From positions 41,180 to 105,179 of the forward strand of contig JAJZCB010000002.1 in NCBI GenBank assembly GCA_021846285.1: a stretch of 64,000 nucleotides of DNA. The letters run 5' to 3'. The notes below the pieces were generated by a model, which saw only the letters and a program-made list of their open reading frames with translations, was not told where the DNA came from and searched no databases. Shown in pieces: positions 9,501 to 16,793 of the stretch; the stretch's first letter is position 1, and each line of letters starts with the position of its first letter. Position numbers and translations under genes: made by a program. The DNA is from Bacillota bacterium (lineage in GTDB: Bacteria; Bacillota; Bacilli; Alicyclobacillales; SLC66).

Positions 9501-10148
9501 TGGCAAGGAACAGCTGCCAATCCGCCTGTTGGAGGCACGGTGACGTGGACGCTCGTGAATCCGGACGGCGCTTCGAGAACATGGTCAACCAACTTTCAAA
9601 ACACTGCAACTGGGCCGGCGCAGTGGGTCTCGGTGGATTCCTGGATGCACCACGCCTCGCCGATCGAAGAGTCGCGGACGATGATCGCAGAATTGAACTC
9701 TTCCACATTAAAGATCATGGGTCAGGCGGCGGCAGAGTATATTTCGGCGTACACGTCCGTACCCCACTATGTATTTGTAGGGGGCGGAAGCACTTCGAAC
9801 GGAAATAATATTGAGACGGCCGCTTGGTCGCTCAGCAGCAGTGCGGCGACCGCGCAGGTAGATGGGGCTCAAATCAATGTAGAGATTCAACTGCAGCTTA
9901 AAGACGGCACGGTGTTGACGATGAATCAGCCGGATATGGCTACGCTCTGGAATTTGCCGCCTCGGTTCCTCATTTCAATAGGCGGCGACACGTTCACTCT
10001 CAAAGTGGTGCAGGAGTTGAAAAACAACGGAGGTACAGTTGGCATAGGACCTCAAACGGGCATTATTACCACGATGCCGTCTGGTTCCGGAATGCCATCT
10101 AGTTCCGGATCGAGTACGAGTACAGGAACGATCACAACCGCTCCTTAG
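3600..10148 (+). CDS. giant secreted adhesin-like protein: beta-propeller plus about 13 Ig-like repeats
   Basis: A 2182-residue exported protein. Residues 1-28 form a signal peptide ending SALA-A. Residues about 60-440 have repeating W/G/Y-rich blades resembling a PQQ-type beta-propeller (LILSNGDVYLAAGGTLYG, SPTLVYGANNTPYIAVG). From about 440 to 1835 come roughly 13 Ig-like repeats of about 100 residues, each ending in a V/I-T-W strand (SVTWNVP, AITWGVN, SVTWIAP). Residues 1836-2182 are a unique C-terminal domain rich in W and Y. There is no LPxTG motif. The start follows GGAGGAGGG by 9 bases. A role in mating-pair contact or surface binding is inferred from architecture and from its place just before the conjugation channel gene. 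Confidence 0.85.
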   Translation: MKSPIKRFAIVAVSLLMALSGSVSALAATVEFGNNSSRTHANGISDPQSWNQASELKSFTYGGQALPMGGGNGTAMGQGSMLYFPVSAPGDSPTGSGYLTVWTMGTGAPKQAWGGAKYIQGVSNSSPLILSNGDVYLAAGGTLYGFQSNGTPVANVLPGNIAKNPYIYQNQVVSYPLYANGLIWVSSQNGYLFAINPQTLQQAFKPVDIGSRMDGSPTLVYGANNTPYIAVGTASAPNNQGGTGTLYLVSLSGQIVSHINNPAGTGTAIASSPVYTGGGVAWNDISGNVFWAQISGGQFTNVRTWTTKQSGLVTNLEPGYYGGYFILPQSTSDKTEVVNVGTVGSPIEYFTNKDGANNVGSPEISANNVYVPDGQGNVNSFPVSSLGTPSTAQDNLAFAMGFSSSNLTNANEQMLPAANGQTLPTLSYETSAGLQIWQNTSPSSVTLSGAGSTGASSTSTVSASVGGTVTLDANGTSIPIGDAILVTQTPTTTPGTLTSQGQGGQTQVVSPTMTTFNPSYQFRPTATSSTAQSVQVQARIIVAATGQIVGQASNVLTVTWAAAATLSLTVTPTASQTTGQAFQLTAGTTNAAGDHVVFTQSGTLANNGGAGTLSGNFQSNQSSLTYPAQTSSTYQYNPTATSSQTGTETVTATLLNSSNQPVLNASGQPLTKSVSVTWNVPAAAPSITLAVSPTTSQVTGASFTLTATAQNIVSGEVIQIAQTTSASPNTLSGGTYVQWVSPGAYASYVFHTSAVSSAAQTVTYQASIYTVSGQLVPSNAVSAQWGPSGVNDGFSSTQNGSLTDAAQTATGSSVNVQVVASPRVVLTLSAQNVLFAQTGTASIQVTTDQYGYASMTVDEQGGQAGLLKITASSDTAYYVPASDTITWPASNVTLTATANGQNYGAGQTASVTTNTPVSFAANVTNPPANNYTLEIADLGGNSTLGGQNSVFADNASTLSAQANSASALTDQYEALLILNQTGQEVPSGVITVDWGSSSATPPPSSGPTLTLSAASPSEPVGTQDQVTAAGTNVPSGDTIVMTQINTNGGDTFGSAGSTTGSGQYQVSSTSDPYTMSVSDVSGQNGYQATYGAIVFNGNGQNVAQSSNVAITWGVNNAPPSITITATPQTLQINNASVLSVSASNVPMGDYVIVYPNSPNSGTWWTNSAVFVGQQTNASGSYNATASVSQSQPTSVTYYAVVENPSGGNPPSSFVVANNVTVTWNPPAAGVSLSTTTPLLAVGQTGSFTMSLSYLPSGYQADIFTTSGQYFGDYWNYTGNYFSGNIGEYVPSPASATTEGFYAVISNGAVSSSAPPSSNYIAITWQLNPTVTMTATPTNLFIGQTSQFLLYPHNIPTWPPFMIGIEDVTTGQIVYSSNNTQTTYDVSSAVENQATTQVYAPVVFAAGATTPTTNNIMYTGPSVTAQWTNPTAQITASAPSYLVGQQATLTASTPNMPSGSMSNSYELQINDQGQKDSLIYYWAYPWGYYAVNTLDSTESSNSNPFSGPAVLGVAGSDSYTAQFKWWIGTGDAASANSAPVTVTWGNAPSGISLTAAQTNLAPGQSTTLTATTTDVPAGFSIKVTDLNGAGTLSGTNTQTSSTSPFSTSVYSANSQTVNYQATLYNASNQVVATSGTVSVTWIAPLSVSLSANPTSLYVGQSSSLTAQTVNMPAGDQIVISDVGQYHTLSGANTATSGSSPFQTSAVSNSAGTDSYVATIVNNAGQTVATSSTVSVTWVAPPTLSLTASSPSAPIGTSVTLTTAGANFPVGYTVRIQDQSGDGTFGGQNTATGSTDPFATQATDNRPQTVIYQAVVMDSAGAPVITSNTVSVTWQQPFLSGGIVSGIYLDPGYPGSSKAPTNMWLSADMNNPSILYAPSDFWLPYLQQHGWDGNEADLHESLGQAMGGAIDYQPDVNSAPQAGQATGSFVAPSGKTYYLYGFGQSGLNPWGATPWVWVRPESGFGFRFLWQGTAANPPVGGTVTWTLVNPDGASRTWSTNFQNTATGPAQWVSVDSWMHHASPIEESRTMIAELNSSTLKIMGQAAAEYISAYTSVPHYVFVGGGSTSNGNNIETAAWSLSSSAATAQVDGAQINVEIQLQLKDGTVLTMNQPDMATLWNLPPRFLISIGGDTFTLKVVQELKNNGGTVGIGPQTGIITTMPSGSGMPSSSGSSTSTGTITTAP

Positions 10149-10174
10149 AAAGCGAAAATGCGCATCTGTTTTTT

Positions 10175-10215
10175 TGTCACCCACCCTCTTCTTTATAGAA
10201 GGGGGTGTTTTCATG
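10175..10215 (+). promoter_or_regulatory. GTCACCC leader, copy 3 (VirB6-like gene)
   Basis: GTCACCC at 10176-10182. The stem CACCCTCTTC (10182-10191) pairs with GAAGGGGGTG (10198-10207) over 10 bp with one G-T wobble and a TTTATA loop. The 3' arm is the Shine-Dalgarno, 5 bases before the ATG at 10213, so folding would hide the ribosome site. Confidence 0.7.
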
Positions 10216-13200
10216 GCCGCATCGGTCCTGCAGCAATCGTCCAACCAATTGTTAAACTGGAACCATTTCTTGGTCGTGTCACCGCCATCGGGCTTCCTCA
10301 ACGTCGGTTCCGCTTTAAATGGCGCTTTGACAACAATCGGGAACTTGTTCATGGGGTTAGGAACATTTATTTGGTCCGTCGTGTCCTGGTTGTTTCAGAT
10401 CGCTTTAAATCCATCTTTCATCATGGATCCCTTGTTTAAAGACATGGCCAATGTCTACAAATTCGCCTATCAGGCATTTTTCTTACCGCTATTGCCGTTA
10501 TTGGCGGCTGCCGCGCTCCTCTATTTGATCTATTTTTATTTCAGAGGGAAGCACGCACAAATGGCTCGCGTGTTCGCCAGCAGTGCCTTGGCTGTGCTGA
10601 TCGTGTTAGTGGGATTCTTTGAATTTCCTGTCCTGTTCCAAATAGCGGACACTCTCGCCATCGGAACGACCTCTGCTGTGATGGGTATGCTGGAGAGTAC
10701 ACTGTCAGGGGGCCAGGTTACCGCCTCCAATCAAGCGATCGGCGGACTCACGAACACGTACCTCCAAGAACCGTGGCAACTCATGCAATTTGGGTTTATC
10801 TCCAGCAACCCCAGTCAGTACGGGCTATATGGCGGCGTGACCGGAACGATGTTCAGCACTCTGGCCAGCAATTTGAATCAGGTGGATCCTTCTGTGACAA
10901 GCGCAGTTCTGCAGGAACAGTTTTCTACCGCTTATCCCAATCTGATCACGGTTGCCAATCCACAGGCAACGGCAGGTTCTGGCCTTCCGTCCACCATGAC
11001 GGTGCAGGGGCTGGCTACGGACGTAAACGGAGCGCTCGTTCCTGACTGGCGGAACGTTTTCTATGTGTACGGCGGCCAAAATCAGGAAAGTGCCATTGCT
11101 AAATCATTCTTCGTCCAAGGGCAGCAAACGGTGGTCGGCGCTGCCAACCCGTCCAACACGTCCGGAAATCTTGATGAGAACCATTTCTTTAACGGGACGG
11201 GGAATCTGGTTCTGATCATCCTTGCGATGATTACCTCCTGTATCCCTTTGGCGTTCGCTTTGTTCACAGGGGCGCAACTTCTGTGGCGAGAATTAAACTT
11301 TTTCTTCAAGCTGGGGCAGGGGATCATCTCGCTTCCCTTTTTGATGGTTCCTGAGGCGGGTCCGGCTCACACCAAGAAATGGCTTGGTCAAGCGGCTGGC
11401 CACTTGATCGAGCGATTCGGTATAGGGGTATATTTTGCCATTGCCGTGGGGGTGGGAAGTCTCCTGGAGCAGGTGGTCACAGGGTTAATCGTCGGCAATG
11501 CGGAGCTCGGTATGATGATCTCTATGCTATTTCTGGCCTTCTGGTACCTCTCGGCGTTCATCTATCGGGAAAAACTGTTTTCTATGACAGTTCATCCACT
11601 CGCCGCTACCGTGGCGCAAAACAGCGGAATCGCAGGGCGTGGGTACGCGCGAGGTTTACAACAGGCGGACGAACGGAAGCAAGCCATTATGGAGGCGACG
11701 AAGAAGGAAAGAGAGCGTCGAGAGGAAGAACGAAAACATCCGAAAGGAACGTCTCAAAAGCGGGCGAAAACAATTCGACCGTTTCAGCGAGAACAAAAGG
11801 CAACCCAACCGTCGTCGGAGCGGAAGGGGGGGCGCGCGCCAAAGCAGTATTCCGGGGGGAATGTTCCGTTATCTCAAGAGGATTGGGAAAAAGAACTGGC
11901 GGCAATGCACACGCATGATCCTGTCTTGCAGTCCATTTCACGCGATAAGGAACGCTTCGATGTGGGAAGCGCCCCGGTTGCGGCAGAAGCCAGTGTTCAT
12001 ATCGAAGAGCGGCGCAATGACAGGGGAGCATCGTCCGTGATTCGTTACGCCGACGCGGTGACGTGGGCGAAGGGCGCGGGAATGCTGACGCACTTATCGA
12101 TGAAACGGGGACTTGGAGCCAGTGATGCGCAGGTGAGCGCACTGATGGGGCAAATGTCGAAAGATGGCGTGATACGGCGGGATGGACACGGGTTCTGGCG
12201 GGCCGCTGTTCCCACGAACGACGAGCAGGTTCCTGATACTGCTGCGACCAATCCGCTTCAGGACGACACGTCAACGAAAGACGAGGCTAGTTTGAATCAG
12301 GGCGAGGCGCAACCTGAAAGCGCAGCATCGATGTCGAACGCAGAGATGCATCGAGAGGGCGCCGATTCCTACAATCAAGCGGTATCTTGGGTTCAGGGCC
12401 ACGGAGCTGCCACGCCATTCGTTCTGGCAAGGCGACTGGGCGTTGAAGAAAGTGCCGCTACAACGTTGTTGGGACGGATGCAAGAAAACGGCGTGGTGCA
12501 AAGAGGAGTGGGGCAATGGTGGAAGGCGATTCCGGCCAACAGCGATGAACCGGAACGCGGTGCGGAGACTGTTAATGCGGGTGGAGAATCGATCATCTCT
12601 ACGCCTGATGTGTCCGGGAACGATTTGGAAGAACTGCGTGTCGAAAAACGATCGCCGATCGCCGAGCCATTAGAAACGATCCATCATGAGGCATCAAAAG
12701 GGTTGGAAGAACCAAATCGCATTACGCCGCCACAACAGGTGGCCAGTTCGATAGACGCGCAACGGGCTTCGGTTTCGCGCCAAGCAATAAGGCCACCCGG
12801 AAATGCGGGTGTGGGGAATCGCGCGACAATGCAGACGCCGCCTGCCACACCATCGGTCGTCACCAACCAGCAAGTTGGGCGGCTCAAACAGTTCACGCGC
12901 GCTGTGGGAAATACCACCGTAGTTGCAGCACGATCCGCCCCGGTACAAATCGCGGCGGAGGCGGCACACGTCGGGGTTCGCGTCACCAAGGGAACGGCAA
13001 AACTGGCGTTCAAAGGTGGGGCGGCCACAACGATGGCAGCGATTCGAGCAATGGAGTGGCACTCAGACCGCATCGGAACGCCTCCAGGCAACGAGACGTT
13101 CACACAGGAATTTAAGCGTCGGATGCTTCGCCCATCGCGTCTCGAACAGCGTGTGGGAATGGCGACAAAGACCACGCGGAATGTCGGGGGAGTGGCGGCA

Positions 13201-13335
13201 AGAGGGGCGAAAGCAGCTGCGCGGCAGTTGAATCGCATGCCGACGGGCCGACAGTCCCGTGAGACGGTTCGGGTCACCGGCGAGACGGTGAGGAATAAGG
13301 CGAAAGGTATGGCGAAGGATTGGTTTCGAGGGTAG
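10213..13335 (+). CDS. VirB6/TrbL-like conjugation channel protein with two FtsK-gamma-like winged helices
   Basis: A 1040-residue protein. Residues about 35-155 and 325-465 contain clusters of membrane segments with a periplasmic-type loop between them, the layout of TrbL/VirB6 inner-membrane channel proteins. After a basic, Q/E/R-rich linker, two related segments near residues 608-665 (RYADAVTWAKGAG, then DGVIRRDGHGFWRA) and 717-775 (YNQAVSWVQGHG, then NGVVQRGVGQWWKA) follow the pattern of the winged-helix gamma domain of FtsK/SpoIIIE. The tail (about 880-1040) is basic. Family knowledge says FtsK gamma reads short DNA motifs, so this channel may read DNA directly (inference). The N-terminal assignment is by topology, not by signature residues. 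Confidence 0.7.
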   Translation: MAASVLQQSSNQLLNWNHFLVVSPPSGFLNVGSALNGALTTIGNLFMGLGTFIWSVVSWLFQIALNPSFIMDPLFKDMANVYKFAYQAFFLPLLPLLAAAALLYLIYFYFRGKHAQMARVFASSALAVLIVLVGFFEFPVLFQIADTLAIGTTSAVMGMLESTLSGGQVTASNQAIGGLTNTYLQEPWQLMQFGFISSNPSQYGLYGGVTGTMFSTLASNLNQVDPSVTSAVLQEQFSTAYPNLITVANPQATAGSGLPSTMTVQGLATDVNGALVPDWRNVFYVYGGQNQESAIAKSFFVQGQQTVVGAANPSNTSGNLDENHFFNGTGNLVLIILAMITSCIPLAFALFTGAQLLWRELNFFFKLGQGIISLPFLMVPEAGPAHTKKWLGQAAGHLIERFGIGVYFAIAVGVGSLLEQVVTGLIVGNAELGMMISMLFLAFWYLSAFIYREKLFSMTVHPLAATVAQNSGIAGRGYARGLQQADERKQAIMEATKKERERREEERKHPKGTSQKRAKTIRPFQREQKATQPSSERKGGRAPKQYSGGNVPLSQEDWEKELAAMHTHDPVLQSISRDKERFDVGSAPVAAEASVHIEERRNDRGASSVIRYADAVTWAKGAGMLTHLSMKRGLGASDAQVSALMGQMSKDGVIRRDGHGFWRAAVPTNDEQVPDTAATNPLQDDTSTKDEASLNQGEAQPESAASMSNAEMHREGADSYNQAVSWVQGHGAATPFVLARRLGVEESAATTLLGRMQENGVVQRGVGQWWKAIPANSDEPERGAETVNAGGESIISTPDVSGNDLEELRVEKRSPIAEPLETIHHEASKGLEEPNRITPPQQVASSIDAQRASVSRQAIRPPGNAGVGNRATMQTPPATPSVVTNQQVGRLKQFTRAVGNTTVVAARSAPVQIAAEAAHVGVRVTKGTAKLAFKGGAATTMAAIRAMEWHSDRIGTPPGNETFTQEFKRRMLRPSRLEQRVGMATKTTRNVGGVAARGAKAAARQLNRMPTGRQSRETVRVTGETVRNKAKGMAKDWFRG

Positions 13336-13360
13336 GCGTTCCGAAAGGAGCGTCTGTTTT
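13334..13360 (+). terminator. terminator-like hairpin before leader copy 4
   Basis: GGCGTTCC (13334-13341), loop GAAA, GGAGCGTC (13346-13353) with two G-T wobbles, then TGTTTT running directly into GTCACCC. The same order, hairpin then T-run then box, recurs at 21350 and 39858. Confidence 0.55.
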
Positions 13361-13408
13361 GTCACCCATTCCCCCTATGAGTAAGAAAACCGAGGGGGAA
13401 TTTTTATG
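13357..13408 (+). promoter_or_regulatory. GTCACCC leader, copy 4
   Basis: GTCACCC at 13361-13367. ATTCCCCCT (13368-13376) pairs perfectly over 9 bp with AGGGGGAAT (13393-13401), leaving a 16-base loop. The AGGGGG Shine-Dalgarno is in the 3' arm, 8 bases before the ATG at 13406. Confidence 0.75.
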
Positions 13409-13567
13409 CTCTATGCCGTCGAAGGTACAGCCGATTTCTTTTTGGAAGTGGTCGCGAACAGCGAGGAAGAAGCGAGGCAACGGGTGCAAACGCTGATTTT
13501 GGAGAGGCTGGCCGACCTGTACCATCCTCGCATCACCCGGATCGAGAGGGATGGGGTGGGGGAATGA
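13406..13567 (+). CDS. small acidic protein, 53 aa
   Basis: Starts at the ATG served by leader copy 4 and overlaps the next gene by ATGA. The product (MLYAVEGTADFFLEVVANSE, then EEARQRVQTLILERLADLY) is soluble, with predicted strand-helix content. I do not recognise a family. The strong leader and tight coupling argue that it is translated. Confidence 0.65.
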   Translation: MLYAVEGTADFFLEVVANSEEEARQRVQTLILERLADLYHPRITRIERDGVGE

Positions 13568-14205
13568 TCTATCGAACGCACCGCACATTTGCGTTGGCAT
13601 TGACAGGCGCGGCGTTTTTGTTTGCTCAGGCCCCGATGGGCGCCTGGCAGACTTACGCGGCGCTTGGGGCGGCTTATATGGTGGCACCGTTCCCTGACCT
13701 GGACAAGAACGGAACGTGGATCAGCCGGCGCACCCCGGTTGCCGATCGTTTTCTTTCCCTGTTCGGACATCGCACACTGACACACTCCTTGTTGTTCGCG
13801 GCGGGGGTAGGCGTCCTACTGGCGTTGCTCCGTGCGCCCGATTGGTTGCTGGTGGGCGTCATCTTGGGTTGGATCAGTCACCCGCTCATTGACCTGCTGA
13901 ATCCGATGGGAGTTCACCTGTTGTGGCCGTTGCCGAAAAAGTTCTGGATTCGTTCTCCCTATGGTCTATTCACCACAGACACAGGTAGCGCAGGGGAAGA
14001 AATGATCCACTGGTGTTTGAATGTGGTGTTCGCCCTCCTTTTGGCGATCATGGTGCTTCGTTACCTGGTGCTGGATCAGACGCATGTCTTTGCCTTCTTC
14101 CACTTGGAAGGCATGGCGTCCTATTGGATAAACCGCTTGACCGGATGGTCTGTACAGCCCTGGATACGTCATGCATTGCGAAGCCTGGGGGTGGGGGCGT
14201 GGTGA
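13564..14205 (+). CDS. membrane-bound metal-dependent hydrolase, YdjM type
   Basis: A 213-residue membrane protein of the YdjM/LexA-regulated hydrolase family (DUF457-like). Histidine and aspartate motifs typical of the group are visible: THRTFALALTG near the N-terminus, FPDLDKNGTW, FGHRTLTHSLLF and GWISHPLIDLLNPMGV. Several hydrophobic segments flank them. The family acts at the membrane, with poorly defined substrates (phospholipid or peptidoglycan precursors have been suggested). It overlaps the small gene before it and the membrane protein after it, indicating one operon. Confidence 0.8.
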   Translation: MIYRTHRTFALALTGAAFLFAQAPMGAWQTYAALGAAYMVAPFPDLDKNGTWISRRTPVADRFLSLFGHRTLTHSLLFAAGVGVLLALLRAPDWLLVGVILGWISHPLIDLLNPMGVHLLWPLPKKFWIRSPYGLFTTDTGSAGEEMIHWCLNVVFALLLAIMVLRYLVLDQTHVFAFFHLEGMASYWINRLTGWSVQPWIRHALRSLGVGAW

Positions 14206-14594
14206 TTTTTTCAATGATAAGGAATGCCTCACTTAGTGTTCTTGCGGTACTATTCACGGTATTTGCGATTAGCGGATTCCACGACATGATTTTTATGACG
14301 GCTGATCGCGAAGTCTATTGGAGCTATGTAGAGTTTCTGTTCCTATTTTGCTTTATCGTGTACGCTGCATTGGCCGTTTGGATAAAGAAAAGAAGCACGC
14401 CGGTCAAGGATATACTCGATGCTCTGCTCTATTCTTTGGCCGTTCCTCCTGCGCAAATTGGTTTCGTGTTTTGGGTTGGAAACAAGCCAATTTGGATTGC
14501 TCAATTGATTGCATTTGCATTCGTTGTATATGCACTGATCATGTTGATACCGCTACGTTGGTGGAAGGGTTGGTATCAAAGGATTCAGCGCTGA
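14202..14594 (+). CDS. four-helix membrane protein of unknown function
   Basis: A 130-residue protein starting at a GTG that overlaps the previous stop and follows a GGGGGTGGGGG stretch. It has about four hydrophobic segments (VLAVLFTVFAISGF, FLFLFCFIVYAALAVW, LLYSLAVPPAQIGFVFWV, IAFAFVVYALIMLIPL). No family recognised. The overlap suggests translation coupled to the hydrolase. Confidence 0.6.
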   Translation: MIFSMIRNASLSVLAVLFTVFAISGFHDMIFMTADREVYWSYVEFLFLFCFIVYAALAVWIKKRSTPVKDILDALLYSLAVPPAQIGFVFWVGNKPIWIAQLIAFAFVVYALIMLIPLRWWKGWYQRIQR

Positions 14595-14608
14595 AAGGAG
14601 GGATGGTC

Positions 14609-14974
14609 TTGGATAACAAGGACGGATGTGCTCGCTGTGGCGCCGCAGATGCAGAGTTGTACAAGTGGACGCATGTGTCAATCGACGCGGACGGAACAAG
14701 TTGGCTATGCGAATCGTGTTTTCGGGATGTTCTCGTCAGGCAACGCGCGACGGTTGAGAAGAACACAATCGTTCTTCAATCCCTCAAAAAAAGAGGGATG
14801 CTGGCTGATGCCTTCGCCGCTGTAGGGTTTGCGGTGCTGTTGGTATTGATCATGCTGTTTCTGCTTGTGCCAGCTTGGCCCTATAATCCAGCCGCTCCGA
14901 GCGGCCCGTATATTATACAACCGCCACCTGGCGTTGCTCCAAACTATTCACCCATCATTTCGGGATCGCCGTAG
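14609..14974 (+). CDS. zinc-ribbon membrane protein, paralogue 1 of 3
   Basis: A 121-residue protein with an N-terminal CARCGA...CESC zinc ribbon (residues about 6-38), a helical stretch (VEKNTIVLQSL), one membrane segment (FAVLLVLIMLFLLVPAW) and a short proline-rich tail. The TTG start is 7 bases after AAAGGAGG; the ATG two codons earlier would be too close. Two paralogues follow. The function is unknown; the layout suggests a cytosolic zinc domain anchored in the membrane. Confidence 0.65.
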   Translation: MDNKDGCARCGAADAELYKWTHVSIDADGTSWLCESCFRDVLVRQRATVEKNTIVLQSLKKRGMLADAFAAVGFAVLLVLIMLFLLVPAWPYNPAAPSGPYIIQPPPGVAPNYSPIISGSP

Positions 14975-15021
14975 ATGAGTGGAATCGAACCATCCGGGGC
15001 GTTTCGAACGAGAGCCCCCTA

Positions 15022-15070
15022 CTGGAAGCCAGAGCACGGGCCGAATTGACGCAGTGGGAACCGGTTGAAC
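15022..15070 (+). pseudogene. remnant of an XRE-type helix-turn-helix gene
   Basis: This 49-base stretch matches 15933-15981 at about 80 percent. Its translation (LLEARARAELTQWEPVER) still reads like the HTH start LLEARAQAGLTQRELAEQ further downstream. It shows that the duplicated unit was zinc-ribbon gene plus HTH gene and that this HTH copy has been lost. Confidence 0.6.
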
Positions 15071-15092
15071 GTTATCATCGAAAGGAGAGAGG

Positions 15093-15461
15093 ATGGTGCA
15101 CAACAAGGTAGATTCCTGCTGTGCCCGCTGCGGTGCTGCCGGAGAGTTATGCAAGTGGATAAGCGTATCGATCGATGCGGACGAAGTGGTTTGGCTGTGC
15201 CAACCGTGTTTTCAGCATGCGCTCGACAGGCAACGCACGACGGTTGAGAAGAACACAATCGTTCTTCAATCCCTCAGAATCAGAAAAAGAAGGATGATGG
15301 CTGATGGCTTCGTCGTTGCAGGGTTTGCGGCGCTGGCATTGATCATGCTGTTTCTGCTTGCGACGGCTTGGCCGAACTATCAGAATAACGGCCCTGGTCC
15401 GTACTACTTTCCGCTCAATCCTGGATACAGTCCCACGAACGGGAGCACTCCCTCGCCATGA
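15093..15461 (+). CDS. zinc-ribbon membrane protein, paralogue 2 of 3
   Basis: A 122-residue paralogue of the protein at 14609: CARCGA...CQPC ribbon, the same VEKNTIVLQSL segment, one membrane helix (GFAALALIMLFLLATAW) and a proline/tyrosine/asparagine-rich tail. DNA identity is highest in the middle of the gene, indicating recent tandem duplication. GAAAGGAGAGAGG precedes the ATG; the adjacent GTG is an equally good start. Confidence 0.65.
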   Translation: MVHNKVDSCCARCGAAGELCKWISVSIDADEVVWLCQPCFQHALDRQRTTVEKNTIVLQSLRIRKRRMMADGFVVAGFAALALIMLFLLATAWPNYQNNGPGPYYFPLNPGYSPTNGSTPSP

Positions 15462-15531
15462 CAGGGCCCACACTGCTGAATACCAGGATGTAGGTTGACC
15501 GAATTATCGGTTGGTGAAAGGGGAGAGATCC

Positions 15532-15882
15532 TTGAATAACGAGGTTGGTTCCGGTTGCGGTTGCTGCGGGTCTGCGGACGGAGATCTGTACAAATGGACG
15601 TATGTATCAACCAAGGCGGATGAGGTGGTTTGGCTGTGCCAACCGTGTTATCGAGACGTGCTCAACAGGCAACTGTTAGCGTCCGACGAGATCATAAACT
15701 GGATTGAATCCGCAAATTCGACGGTTGGCAAGGCGGCAAAAACAAATGTTTGGTTGAGAACTGGCTACTTAATCGCGACACTGGCGGCACTTGTATCGAT
15801 CCTGTTGCCTTTATCCTGGGTGCTTTGGCCGCACTGCCCCTGTGGAGGCCCAGTAGGTCCGTACATCCCAGAAAATCCATGA
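15532..15882 (+). CDS. zinc-ribbon membrane protein, paralogue 3 of 3
   Basis: A 116-residue, more diverged paralogue: GCGCCGS...CQPC ribbon, then a longer polar helix and a membrane segment (LIATLAALVSILLPLSWVLW), ending in a cysteine-containing tail (PHCPCGGPVGPYIP). The TTG start follows AAAGGGGAGAG. Its stop overlaps the start of the HTH gene remnant, the arrangement the other two copies once had. Confidence 0.65.
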   Translation: MNNEVGSGCGCCGSADGDLYKWTYVSTKADEVVWLCQPCYRDVLNRQLLASDEIINWIESANSTVGKAAKTNVWLRTGYLIATLAALVSILLPLSWVLWPHCPCGGPVGPYIPENP

Positions 15883-16398
15883 AACCCGTAACAGGAAGTG
15901 AGCGGGGGTCGTGTTCATCACGGGTCACACTGCTGGAGGCCAGAGCACAGGCTGGATTGACGCAACGGGAACTGGCTGAACAAAGCGGCGTCTCGCGGAC
16001 AGCCGCCGCGCGCATGGAGACCACGTCTTGGTGGGTCACGTCAAGAAAGTGGGAACGCAAGGCGGCGGTGTTGGGGGTATCAGCAGAGGTATTGTTGCCG
16101 CTAACACAAGCGTCGCGCCGCCTACAGACGAAGAACGGTTGCGTGCCCTGTACGAACGGGGAGTTTCGTGGGTGGAGATCGAGACGGAGTTTCCGGGCAG
16201 GGATCAGAAAACGCTGCGGGCCTATGCGAAAAAGCAGGGGTGGCGATCTCCGCGTTGCCGCCCCCTTCGCGATCAAACAACACGGAACCCGCGGCGTGGC
16301 CGGCAGCTGCCAGGCGCTTCTTTTTTCTGCTTGTTTACGGGGTCGAACTGCTACGGGAACGGCGTGCGGGATACCCATGCATCCGACTTGTGGAATAG
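15879..16398 (+). pseudogene. frameshifted XRE-family regulator
   Basis: From the ATG at 15879 the frame gives a good helix-turn-helix (LLEARAQAGLTQRELAEQ, SGVSRTAAARMET, then WERKAAVLGVSAEVLL). Near 16120 sensible sequence moves to a second frame (DEERLRALYERGVSWVEIET, then GRDQKTLRAYAKKQGW), and near 16250 to a third (WPAAARRFFFLLVYGVELL) that stops at 16398. The simplest reading is one regulator gene broken by two frameshifts. Separate overlapping small genes are a less likely alternative. Confidence 0.5.
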
Positions 16399-16455
16399 GC
16401 GCTGTCCGAGGCGCGGGCGACAAAGACGCAGTGTATGACAATGGAGGTGCCGGGT

Positions 16456-16779
16456 TTGAACAAGTCGCTAGACGAGCTGCGGGCAGCCGCGCTCGTGAAG
16501 ATCGAACAGCAGAGACAAACGTTGGGCCGACAGGCGGTAAGGCGTTGGGCCGTGGGTGACAAAGTGTGCGCGACGTTTGCGACCACGGCGGGTGGACACC
16601 AGAAGGGGATTCGTGAGGGCGTTGTGGTCTACACGTCGCCTCGTTTTGTGGTGGTGGAGTTCGAACGTTACAGGGAATCGTATGCCCCCTGGGATGTGTG
16701 GGCGCCAACCGAAGAACCACCCGGATGGGTCAAGAACAAACTCGGTCGTGACGGGGAGATCGAAACCGAGGTTCGATAG
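16456..16779 (+). CDS. hypothetical protein, 107 aa
   Basis: TTG start 8 bases after GGAGG. A helical N-terminus (LDELRAAALVKIEQQRQTLG) is followed by a beta-rich segment (GDKVCATFATTAGGHQKGIR, then EGVVVYTSPRFVVVEFERY) that looks like a small barrel of the KOW/SH3 kind. I cannot name a family. It precedes the truncated PAPS-reductase-like gene by 14 bases. Confidence 0.55.
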   Translation: MNKSLDELRAAALVKIEQQRQTLGRQAVRRWAVGDKVCATFATTAGGHQKGIREGVVVYTSPRFVVVEFERYRESYAPWDVWAPTEEPPGWVKNKLGRDGEIETEVR

Positions 16780-16793
16780 AAAGGGGTGGAGTT

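Noticed and set aside
13867..13873. GTCACCC inside the YdjM-type hydrolase gene
   Set aside because: It codes Ser-His-Pro of a conserved motif and is not followed by a start codon. Chance matches to a 7-mer are expected a few times in 64 kb.
15750..16559. 269-codon continuous frame through the XRE region
   Set aside because: Only residues 44-130 make sense; the rest is a shadow of other frames, so a frameshifted pseudogene fits better.
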